Positions 1 through 5,712 of a stretch of 6,623 bases of DNA are shown in pieces (position 1 is the stretch's first letter; the number at the start of each line of letters is the position of its first letter). The translations under genes were made by a program, and so were the position numbers. Location of the stretch: NCBI GenBank assembly GCA_027024625.1, contig JALVRY010000100.1:1-6623 (forward strand). The letters are read 5' to 3'. The notes beneath the pieces were generated by a model that made no database searches, was not told where the DNA came from, and was given only the letters and a program-made list of their open reading frames with translations. This DNA is from Thiotrichaceae bacterium. Its GTDB lineage: Bacteria; Pseudomonadota; Gammaproteobacteria; Thiotrichales; Thiotrichaceae.

Positions 1-463
1 TAATCGTGCTACCGCGTGGAATACTTGTAATCGTCTATCAGACATTCCCTCTTATTCTCCATTACTGTTACACATCTCCGACTAGGCGAACACGAATATC
101 CATAAAGAAAAATCTGATCAAGTCATGAGTCGTTTTCCTGAGGTTAAAATCTGCCCATTTTTCGCTATAAAATCTCCTAATAGAATAACTATTACTCGAT
201 TTTCTATCAAAAAATGAACAAATTTTTCCTCTCAGGAAATTCAACCCGACTTAATCAGAGTTTCCTTAAAGAAGACTCCCCATGTTAATACAAGGGAAAA
301 CAACAGCTCTCTACAAATAAAATATTCAACAACTCCATGCTCACATATTAGTTCATGGTGAAGTCGCAGTATTCTATCTATACATAGTGAGGTAATTATT
401 TGCAAGCCTCTATAGTACTACGTGCACACACTATCAAAAGTGCATAAAATATTTCTTAACAAA

Positions 464-522
464 ATCAGATAAGGTACTCGAGCATTGTTTGAAGAACCTC
501 GTACCCCTTATGACACTCTGAT
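464..522. other. Imperfect hairpin, possible terminator or structured RNA
   Basis: Four blocks of the left arm (464-482) pair in order with the right arm (498-522). ATCAGA at 464-469 pairs with TCTGAT at 517-522. TAAGG at 470-474 pairs with CCTTA at 506-510. TAC at 475-477 pairs with GTA at 501-503, and GAG at 480-482 pairs with CTC at 498-500. The bulges are six bases on the right and two on each side, and the loop is about 15 bases. That gives about 17 paired positions. A T-rich stretch follows on the plus side, and a short T-run follows when read on the minus strand, so a weak terminator in either direction is possible. The low GC content and the bulges argue against a strong intrinsic terminator. 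Confidence 0.35.
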
Positions 523-594
523 TATTCTTTTTCAGGACATCCATATCCCTGATATATCAATTAAATAGCTTTATTAGCTAGCGTAGGCTATCAC

Positions 595-617
595 ACCCAT
601 TAAAAGAATTCATGGGT
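595..617. repeat. Short inverted repeat, weak terminator candidate
   Basis: ACCCAT at 595-600 and ATGGGT at 612-617 form a 6-bp stem with an 11-base loop containing GAATTC. The right arm runs into a short T stretch (617-620, then CTT), as in a weak plus-strand intrinsic terminator. No plus-strand gene is seen to its left, so its role is unclear and it may be chance. Confidence 0.2.
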
Positions 618-803
618 TTTCTTACTCCTACCTGAATGATAATAGGATAAATACAAAAAAAAACAGCAACAAAGAGGAAAGAGTGTATTTTTTAGACAGA
701 GGGTATCGCTTGAGGTATGAAAGAGAATAAAACGAGCTGATTTCTTAAAAAGTCTAACTCTATCTCTGTAAGAAAACTGTAATAAATAGGGAAATTCAAT
801 GAC

Positions 804-995
804 TTATTTTGAGTCTGTTGTCGATTCTTTTTTAGCATTTCCTGGTATACGAGGGTCGTCGTCGTCCATCAATATACGGTGAGCAACGCCATCTAGATCA
901 TCATATTGGCCACTTTTTACTGTTAGAATAAATGCGACTACGACAACCAGCATGACAAAAATACCAATGGGAATAAGCAAATAAAGCGACTCCAT
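804..995 (-). CDS. ccoS: CcoS, cbb3-type cytochrome c oxidase assembly protein
   Basis: This is a 63-residue single-pass inner-membrane protein. In characterised bacteria CcoS is needed for maturation of the cbb3-type (high-affinity) cytochrome c oxidase, apparently for cofactor insertion into the catalytic subunit. The sequence shows the family layout: a short MESLYLLIP start, one hydrophobic helix at about residues 4-26, then the signature SGQYDDLDG and AHRILMDDD (about 28-46) and a short polar tail. Length is normal for the family. The start is well supported by AGGAG (plus-strand CTCCT at 1002-1006) six bases upstream. It lies 23 bases after the S24-like gene and is the last gene of the minus-strand run. 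The usual partner ccoI (copper-transporting ATPase) is not next to it here, which is unusual because ccoS commonly ends a ccoGHIS cluster. Confidence 0.9.
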   Translation of the reverse strand: MESLYLLIPIGIFVMLVVVVAFILTVKSGQYDDLDGVAHRILMDDDDPRIPGNAKKESTTDSK

Positions 996-1018
996 ATTAA
1001 ACTCCTAAGTAGATAGCA

Positions 1019-1387
1019 CTAATCATACCACTTGTGCATGGTGCGTTTTTTACCCGCTCGCTGAGTGATGATTCCTTCAATTTGTGCCAAACCCTCATTG
1101 AGTTTAAATGATTTATAGTCAGGGTTAAGCGGCACTAAGTAATAATCATCACCTTCAATTTTGACCTGCCTAAAGATATATTCACCCTCATTATCTCTGG
1201 CAAACACATAAGATCCATCACGAATCGCAGCACTAGGATCAATAATAATGATACATTCTACGGGGAATTCAGGCTCCATACTATTATCAATACACTGTAA
1301 TGCAAATGGCTCAGACTCTGAACAATTCCCACCATCGCTCATATTCTGCTTGAATGCATCGTCAATGTTTATTTTTACTTCGGACAT
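1019..1387 (-). CDS. Short S24/LexA-like protein without HTH domain
   Basis: This 122-residue protein resembles the C-terminal peptidase domain of the S24 family (LexA, phage repressors, UmuD). The serine-containing motif DNSMEPEF (residues 34-41) matches the GxSMxP nucleophile motif of LexA, with Ser36 as nucleophile. A hydrophobic strand and DGSYVFARD (57-65) follow, then YIFRQVKIEG (70-79) and YLVPLNPDY. Aligned by eye with E. coli LexA, the general-base lysine (Lys156, in VTVKRL) falls on Arg73, so serine-lysine catalysis is probably lost or altered. There is no helix-turn-helix and no Ala-Gly cleavage site in the 35 residues before Ser36, so it is unlikely to be a classical self-cleaving repressor. 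The start follows an AAGG ribosome site about seven bases upstream that overlaps the end of cysG; the gap to cysG is nine bases. The function is unknown. It may be a stand-alone sensing or binding fold, or a degenerate peptidase. Confidence 0.75.
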   Translation of the reverse strand: MSEVKINIDDAFKQNMSDGGNCSESEPFALQCIDNSMEPEFPVECIIIIDPSAAIRDGSYVFARDNEGEYIFRQVKIEGDDYYLVPLNPDYKSFKLNEGLAQIEGIITQRAGKKRTMHKWYD

Positions 1388-1396
1388 GTATTTACC

Positions 1397-2818
1397 TTAA
1401 GTATTTTTACTAAATTCAGTTTCACGTTGATATTTTTTAGGTTTGAACCAATGCAATTTATTATGCAATTCAACAACATTGCCGACGATAGTTAAAGTGG
1501 GTGCTCGTACACCAGAATCTTTAACCAATTGCGGTAAACTTTCAACCGTACCAATATGGACTCGCTGATTGCGGGTTGTCCCCTGCTCTACTAATGCCGC
1601 TGATGTGTCGGCAGGCAAACCGTGAGCAATCAACTGTTCACTGATTACATGGATTCCTGTTAACCCCATGTAAAAAACAATCGTATGATTTGGTTGAGCA
1701 AGCTGATCCCAATTTAGGTTTATCGAGCCATCTTTGAGATGCCCTGTTGCAAAGGTGACGGATTGTGCATAATCACGATGCGTTAGCGGGATACCTGCAT
1801 AGCTGGAACAGCCTGACGCTGCAGTAACACCGGGAACAACTTGAAATGGCACACCTTCTTCGACTAGCGTTTCGATTTCCTCACCACCACGGCCAAAGAT
1901 AAACGGATCTCCACCTTTTAAACGCAATACACGCTTTCCTTGCTTGGCCAAATCCACCAAAAGATCATTTATTTTATCCTGAGGCACTGCATGATTATCT
2001 TTCTCTTTGCCGACATAAATTCGCTGAGCATTCTTGTTTGCCATATCGAGAATTGGCTGAGAAACCAGACGATCATAAACCATTACGTCCGCTCGCTGCA
2101 TTAAACGCACCGCTTTAAATGTCAATAAGTCAGGATCACCAGGCCCTGCTCCCACTAGATACACTTCTCCAATTTGAGCTGAAGTAATTTTTTCTTCTAG
2201 CAATTCATCTAATAAACGACGTGCTTCATGTGCTTGCCCAGCATAAACTAATTCTGAAAATGTACCTTTTAAAGCATTTTCCCAGAATGCTTTTCTTTCC
2301 GACGATGATGAGAACTTTTGCTTAACTTTTTCTCGGTATTCTTCTGTTATTGCTGCTAACTCACCGCAACTCGAAGGAATCATACTTTCCAACTTCATGC
2401 GTAGCTGACGAGCTAAAACGGGTGATGCCCCTCCCGTTGAAACAGCGACCGTTACAGGTGAACGATCTAGGACAGAGGGAACAATAAAATTACATAGCTC
2501 CGTATTATCAACAACATTGACTAAAATATTTTGACTATTCGCAACTTCTGCAACAGCTTGATTAATGGCTGCATTATTTGTTGCAGCAATAACCAAAAAT
2601 GCGCCTAAAATATCTTCACTTTGGTATTCTCGATCAAGATGCTTGATCTTTGATTCTTTTGCTAAATATGCCAACTGGGGCGTTAATTGAGGAGAAACCA
2701 CAGTCACCGAAGCACCTGCATTTAGCAAAGAATCAACTTTTCGCTCTGCTACATCACCACCACCAACAACGACACATTGCTTATCCGTCAAGGAAAGAAA
2801 TACAGGGAAGTGTTTCAT
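1397..2818 (-). CDS. cysG: Trifunctional siroheme synthase CysG
   Basis: The enzyme makes siroheme from uroporphyrinogen III in the cytoplasm: two SAM-dependent methylations to precorrin-2, NAD-dependent oxidation to sirohydrochlorin, then iron insertion. Residues 1 to about 115 form the Rossmann dehydrogenase/ferrochelatase part, with VVVGGGDVAERK at 16-27 and Asp104, which matches the catalytic aspartate of Salmonella CysG. The central dimerisation part is at about 116-215 (STGGASPVLARQLR, 127-140). The C-terminal methyltransferase starts near 217, with VGAGPGDPDLLT (222-233), VYDRLVS with Asp249, RLKGGDPFIFGRGGEE (299-314) and YMGL with Met384. The length of 473 is slightly above the 457 of Salmonella, mainly through a basic, polar C-terminal tail. 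Position 128, the phosphoserine site in Salmonella, is Thr here, with Ser at 127. AAGGA lies upstream of the ATG, inside the end of the preceding gene, five bases away. Clustering with dsrS suggests it supplies siroheme to reverse dissimilatory sulfite reductase, although assimilatory sulfite or nitrite reductases are other possible clients. Confidence 0.97.
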   Translation of the reverse strand: MKHFPVFLSLTDKQCVVVGGGDVAERKVDSLLNAGASVTVVSPQLTPQLAYLAKESKIKHLDREYQSEDILGAFLVIAATNNAAINQAVAEVANSQNILVNVVDNTELCNFIVPSVLDRSPVTVAVSTGGASPVLARQLRMKLESMIPSSCGELAAITEEYREKVKQKFSSSSERKAFWENALKGTFSELVYAGQAHEARRLLDELLEEKITSAQIGEVYLVGAGPGDPDLLTFKAVRLMQRADVMVYDRLVSQPILDMANKNAQRIYVGKEKDNHAVPQDKINDLLVDLAKQGKRVLRLKGGDPFIFGRGGEEIETLVEEGVPFQVVPGVTAASGCSSYAGIPLTHRDYAQSVTFATGHLKDGSINLNWDQLAQPNHTIVFYMGLTGIHVISEQLIAHGLPADTSAALVEQGTTRNQRVHIGTVESLPQLVKDSGVRAPTLTIVGNVVELHNKLHWFKPKKYQRETEFSKNT

Positions 2819-2823
2819 AGGTT

Positions 2824-3282
2824 CTAATCCTTTTTGCGTTTTTTTCGACGCACTTTATAAGTCAAAACACCCTTGATCAGTTCACTGTAAGGGATATTTT
2901 CTAGCTCACCATATTCTATCAGAGCTTGCTTAAGTAATTGATCAATATTCTCAACCGAATCCATATCCTCATTATTACCCTGCAATAATGTTTGCAAAGC
3001 CAAAGTACCGCCGGCTTGCACACGCAATTCTTTATTGTGGGGTAAAGGGCCATCAATTAATGTGATTTTTAAAGCAAAGCGAGAGCTATCCCTGAGTAAG
3101 TTCAAAAACTTCGTGCAGTTTTTTAAGCTACTTTCTGATCGACAGGCGATACCTTCACGTGTCGCTAAAACAAATCGTCTTCTCTGCTGACAATCACAAC
3201 GTCGATTGGTATGTGCTTTTTCAAAAATACATCGATTGGGGTTCAACTTATGATACGTTGCTCGATATTGATCTTCATCCAT
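2824..3282 (-). CDS. Conserved-looking cysteine-containing protein of unknown function
   Basis: This 152-residue soluble protein belongs to no family I can name with certainty. The N-terminal half holds five cysteines: Cys18, Cys29, Cys31 (a CDC pair), Cys47 and Cys56. Their context, NPNRCIFEKA then RRCDCQQRRR then GIACRSE then KNCTKFLNLLR, looks like a metal or iron-sulfur site. The second half contains IDGPLPHNKELRVQAGG (76-92), then a helical, acidic stretch, and ends in a very basic tail (RRKKRKK). There is no signal peptide or membrane segment, so it should be cytoplasmic. The ATG has no clear Shine-Dalgarno sequence and lies nine bases after the stop of the 78-residue gene, so translation may be coupled. 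It is five bases from cysG and in the same run as dsrS. A role in siroheme use or sulfur oxidation is inferred from position only. Confidence 0.8.
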   Translation of the reverse strand: MDEDQYRATYHKLNPNRCIFEKAHTNRRCDCQQRRRFVLATREGIACRSESSLKNCTKFLNLLRDSSRFALKITLIDGPLPHNKELRVQAGGTLALQTLLQGNNEDMDSVENIDQLLKQALIEYGELENIPYSELIKGVLTYKVRRKKRKKD

Positions 3283-3291
3283 ATAAAAAGA

Positions 3292-3528
3292 TTACATTTC
3301 CCATTCTTTCAATATCGGCTTTTCACGTTTTTCTTGTAACTGTTCCTCTGCCTCTAGCTCACTACCTGCATGCATAATTTGCACTGTAATGCCACTATTA
3401 GCGGGCAAATCTTCACGCATCGAACGGGCTAAGGTTCTTGCTTCGCGATAATTTTCAAAGCTATCTTGAAGCTCTAAATTCTTCAAAATAGGTGTGGGTT
3501 GTGTCACTTTAAAAACATAGTAGGGCAT
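3292..3528 (-). CDS. Small conserved-looking protein of unknown function
   Basis: This 78-residue cytoplasmic protein starts MPYYVFKVTQ, a likely beta strand. DSFENYREARTLARSMRE (22-39) reads as an amphipathic helix, followed by a second probable strand (GITVQIMHA, 46-54). The C-terminal helix is very acidic and Glu/Gln-rich (SELEAEEQLQEKREK, 56-70). The beta-alpha-beta-alpha layout resembles a small ferredoxin-like or partner-binding domain, but I do not recognise the family and there are no cysteines. The ribosome site is a weak AAGAGA. It lies 32 bases after dsrS and nine before the cysteine-containing gene, inside the same minus-strand run. That context makes it a candidate accessory protein of the Dsr or siroheme system (inference). 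Confidence 0.75.
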   Translation of the reverse strand: MPYYVFKVTQPTPILKNLELQDSFENYREARTLARSMREDLPANSGITVQIMHAGSELEAEEQLQEKREKPILKEWEM

Positions 3529-3560
3529 ATTTTTTCTCTTAGTAAATCATATTAACGGCA

Positions 3561-4700
3561 TTATGACATTAATATATCAATCCTTTCTAATATAGGGGTA
3601 GTCAGTGGTAATAATCGTTTACGCATTACCGAACCAACTGAGTCATTTCCACTAAAGATGGGGATTAAAGTATCTTCTCCAAGTTGAGCGAGTACAATTG
3701 TTGCTTCAATTAAGTCTTTATCTGCACTATCAACCGCATTGATCACTTCAATAAGTTCTTCGGGACATGATTGTATATCGCTACAGTAATTCTTAGCTAA
3801 AGTAATTCCATCTTCTAAATGTCGAACACCTCGATTTTCATCAAAAGGAATATCAAAGCGGTTTTCAACAGCAATAAACAAGGAAATAACAACATCTTGA
3901 TCCACAGGCTTAGCTAGAGAGTGCTTAAATGTAGCCAACCATTTTTGCCCTGTTTCTGAAAGCAAGAAAACCAGACTTGTTGCATAATGATTATTATCTG
4001 CCAACTGCTTTTCTAAACATTGTATAATTCTTGAGTAATGAGGCGATGCTTTTCTTTGTTCTGGAATTAACTCGGGAGATGCATGCATAAATCCCACATA
4101 ATAAGGGTTTTTACGCTTTGCTCGCTTCCACAGGTTTAAGCGTTCTTTTTCAGGTGTTAAATCCCCCTGCAAGCATAGTCTCACCGTATTCACTACGTCT
4201 AGCTGCCGCTCTTCAAAGGGTAAAAATTCCATCAAAAATTCTGTTAGTTCTTTCCCTAATTCACCTTCTACAACAGATTCATGCTTTAGTAGTTGACGAG
4301 CAATTTCAGTACTGGGGTTTGCCCACCAAGCTCGTCTAGCAATTTCATGGGTTAATTCACTGGAATATGCTACTGCTGTAATCGCCTCAGGCTCACCCAG
4401 AAGTAACATATGCTCTAGTGTATTATGCGTATGCCCCATGCGGGTCCAACGCTTAATAAAAACAGGATAGCCACCTGGAGAACCGGTAACTTTCATCGAC
4501 AAGAGTTCACGCACCGCTCGTAGATAACTTTCATCTTTTGCCGTTGGATTTAACTTAATCGAAACCTCACCTTTTGCTGTCAATGAATACAATGTCATAT
4601 TGGATTCATTAATACGTATCACATGCGGTTTTTGAGCAAGCAACACATTGAGTCGCAAATTATCCTCATTGGAAAGTTGCACAGCGGATTCATATGACAT
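3561..4700 (-). CDS. dsrS: DsrS-like sulfur-oxidation protein
   Basis: This 379-residue protein has no signal peptide or membrane segment. I recognise it from memory as DsrS, the soluble cytoplasmic protein of about 41 kDa encoded at the end of the dsr operon of Allochromatium vinosum, whose exact biochemical role is not settled. Features that recall the family are NEDNLRLNVLLAQKP (11-25), a conserved-looking core with GSPGGYPVFIKRWTRMG (73-89), LLLGEPEA (99-106) and ELTHEIARRAWWANP (115-129), then an alpha-helical remainder ending in EDTLIPIF and ILERIDILMS. The predicted size fits DsrS. The helical repeats resemble HEAT-like proteins, so a scaffold role is conceivable. The start has only a weak ribosome site (the upstream stretch is GACGATAGC), but the N-terminus aligns with the family as I remember it. 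It is the first gene of the minus-strand run, divergent from the DUF1287 gene. Other dsr genes are not in the window. Confidence 0.75.
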   Translation of the reverse strand: MSYESAVQLSNEDNLRLNVLLAQKPHVIRINESNMTLYSLTAKGEVSIKLNPTAKDESYLRAVRELLSMKVTGSPGGYPVFIKRWTRMGHTHNTLEHMLLLGEPEAITAVAYSSELTHEIARRAWWANPSTEIARQLLKHESVVEGELGKELTEFLMEFLPFEERQLDVVNTVRLCLQGDLTPEKERLNLWKRAKRKNPYYVGFMHASPELIPEQRKASPHYSRIIQCLEKQLADNNHYATSLVFLLSETGQKWLATFKHSLAKPVDQDVVISLFIAVENRFDIPFDENRGVRHLEDGITLAKNYCSDIQSCPEELIEVINAVDSADKDLIEATIVLAQLGEDTLIPIFSGNDSVGSVMRKRLLPLTTPILERIDILMS

Positions 4701-4714
4701 GCTATCGTCTACAA

Positions 4715-4742
4715 TTGAATATTTGAAAGCCTCTAATATACT
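4715..4742 (+). promoter_or_regulatory. Candidate sigma-70 promoter for the DUF1287 gene
   Basis: TTGAAT (4715-4720) and TATACT (4737-4742) are separated by 16 bases. They match the -35 and -10 consensus at 4/6 and 5/6 positions. Transcription would start near 4749, about 27 bases before the ATG at 4776. This was found by eye in an AT-rich gap, so chance is possible. Confidence 0.45.
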
Positions 4743-4763
4743 TAGCTAAGTACGAGAGATAAA
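4735..4763 (-). promoter_or_regulatory. Candidate promoter for the dsrS-cysG-ccoS operon
   Basis: On the minus strand, TATATT (plus 4735-4740) is a good -10 element (5/6). The best 17-base-spaced -35 is only TTTATC (plus 4758-4763, 3/6), which suggests an activator may be needed if this is the real promoter. It would give a leader of about 28 bases before the dsrS ATG. The 14-bp palindrome at 4739-4752 falls mostly in its spacer. Confidence 0.3.
4739..4752. promoter_or_regulatory. Perfect 14-bp palindrome, candidate operator
   Basis: TACTTAGCTAAGTA is identical to its own reverse complement and lies in the 75-base gap between the divergent dsrS and DUF1287 genes. It overlaps the candidate -10 elements of both directions, where a dimeric regulator would block or control both promoters. 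The binding protein is not known. Confidence 0.45.
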
Positions 4764-4775
4764 TAACCCTGTTGG

Positions 4776-5531
4776 ATGCAATACGTGAAAAAACTCCTGT
4801 TTGGCCTAGTCATCATAATACTTACACTCTTCTTGGTTAGTTGGTGGATGTATCATAATCGCAATCAACACACTACTGAGCAATTACCTGAGCTTGGCAC
4901 AAAATCCGATACCATTGGTAATACTGACAATGACACAAATAAAACAGAAAAACCTGAAACACTAAACCCAATTACGCATAAGCGGACTTTTTTTGATGAG
5001 CTATCTGATGCCGCTATCGAACGCACCATGCATAAGGTAGTGTACGACCCTAAATATGTCACTATAAAATACCCCATGGGCGATGTGCCGGCTAATACAG
5101 GCGTTTGCACTGACGTTGTTATACGCTCCTATCGCAAGTTTGGTATTGATCTACAACAATTAGTGCATGAAGACATCAGCAAAAATTTTAGTCAATATCC
5201 GGCAAAGGAAAAATGGGGATCAAAGAAACCCGATACGAATATCGACCATCGGCGCGTCTACAATTTGCAAACATTCTTCCAGCGTTTTGGAGAATCCTTA
5301 GCTATTACAAATAATGCAAAAGATTACAAACCAGGTGATATTGTTACATGGCAGATCAGCCCTAAATTCCCCCATATTGGAATAGTCGTTAACGTGGGCA
5401 CAGACGACCCTGACCGTTTTATGGTCGTTCATAATATTGGAGAAGGTCCTAAAATAGACGATATTTTATTTGCTTTTCCAATTACTGGACACTACCGCTA
5501 TCAAAATAATCAAGTTGCCGCGGTTAAATAA
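4776..5531 (+). CDS. Membrane-anchored DUF1287 (NlpC/P60-like) protein
   Basis: This 251-residue protein has an N-terminal hydrophobic anchor or signal (about residues 7-25, after KK), then a polar Asn/Thr/Glu/Lys linker to about 70. The DUF1287 domain follows from about 72 to 243, so the domain should face the periplasm. Family marks are NTGVCTDVVIRSYRKFGIDL (107-126) with Cys111, IDHRRVYNLQTFF (156-168), YKPGDIVTW (184-192), PHIGIVV with His200 and VVHNIG with His219. A Cys and His set like this fits the NlpC/P60-related fold, and a cell-wall or amide-bond hydrolase activity is plausible but unproven for the family. E. coli YijF is a DUF1287 relative. It is longer than typical relatives because of the linker. 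The start is uncertain: an in-frame GTG at 4785 would give MKKLLFGL..., a more typical export signal, and GTTGGA just upstream could serve it. It is divergent from dsrS. Confidence 0.8.
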   Translation: MQYVKKLLFGLVIIILTLFLVSWWMYHNRNQHTTEQLPELGTKSDTIGNTDNDTNKTEKPETLNPITHKRTFFDELSDAAIERTMHKVVYDPKYVTIKYPMGDVPANTGVCTDVVIRSYRKFGIDLQQLVHEDISKNFSQYPAKEKWGSKKPDTNIDHRRVYNLQTFFQRFGESLAITNNAKDYKPGDIVTWQISPKFPHIGIVVNVGTDDPDRFMVVHNIGEGPKIDDILFAFPITGHYRYQNNQVAAVK

Positions 5532-5712
5532 GACATAGTGGTTTAGAGACTGTGTAAGTATTCATGAAACGCGAACAACATTAGCTTGATGAACTATTAG
5601 CAAGCCATTTATCTATTTATATCTCCTTCCATAAAGTCAAAGCTGAATAAGCCTCACATTAAGCTAACATTCATACATAGACGAAAATAAATTGACCACT
5701 GGAGATTCAAGG
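5532..5712. other. Intergenic gap before the peroxidase gene
   Basis: This stretch of 181 AT-rich bases has no open frame of note. GCTTG and CAAGC with a 12-base loop (about 5584-5605) form a 5-bp stem, too weak to call a terminator. I see no convincing promoter, although the peroxidase presumably has one here or is read through from the DUF1287 gene. Confidence 0.4.

Larger units (their letters stand above)
1..803. other. Long non-coding or unassigned stretch downstream of ccoS
   Basis: I see no convincing gene here on either strand. Stops are frequent in all frames. The plus frame beginning at position 2 is open for 27 codons from the window edge to a TAG at 83-85, so it could be the tail of a gene lying to the left, but I do not recognise the peptide. 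No tRNA T-loop signature, rRNA-like block or CRISPR-like repeat was seen. The stretch is AT-rich and holds short inverted repeats at 225-239, 258-278, 464-522 and 595-617, plus a run of nine A at 655-663. It could be a decayed accessory region, a long intergenic spacer or the home of an unannotated RNA; the sequence alone does not decide. Confidence 0.6.

Noticed and set aside
412..434. ATAGT/ACTAT inverted repeat enclosing GTGCAC
   Set aside because: The stem is only 5 bp with a 13-base loop in AT-rich DNA; it is indistinguishable from chance.
655..663. Run of nine A as a minus-strand terminator U-tract for the ccoS operon
   Set aside because: No stem-loop lies immediately before the tract on the minus strand.
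683..730. Possible 15-residue leader peptide (GTG after GAGGA)
   Set aside because: It is too short, has no downstream plus-strand gene to regulate and no distinctive codon run.
1019..1387. SOS or prophage repressor suggesting a phage region
   Set aside because: The S24-like protein lacks an HTH domain and there are no other phage genes; it sits in a metabolic operon.
3159..3377. Plus-strand open frame of 72 codons
   Set aside because: It lies antisense across the junction of two well-placed minus-strand genes and encodes no recognisable protein; it is a shadow frame.
4118..4339. Plus-strand open frame of 73 codons
   Set aside because: It is fully antisense to the DsrS-like gene, with no ribosome site or family resemblance.
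4865..5110. Minus-strand open frame of 81 codons
   Set aside because: It is fully antisense to the DUF1287 gene, whose conserved motifs show the plus frame is the real one.
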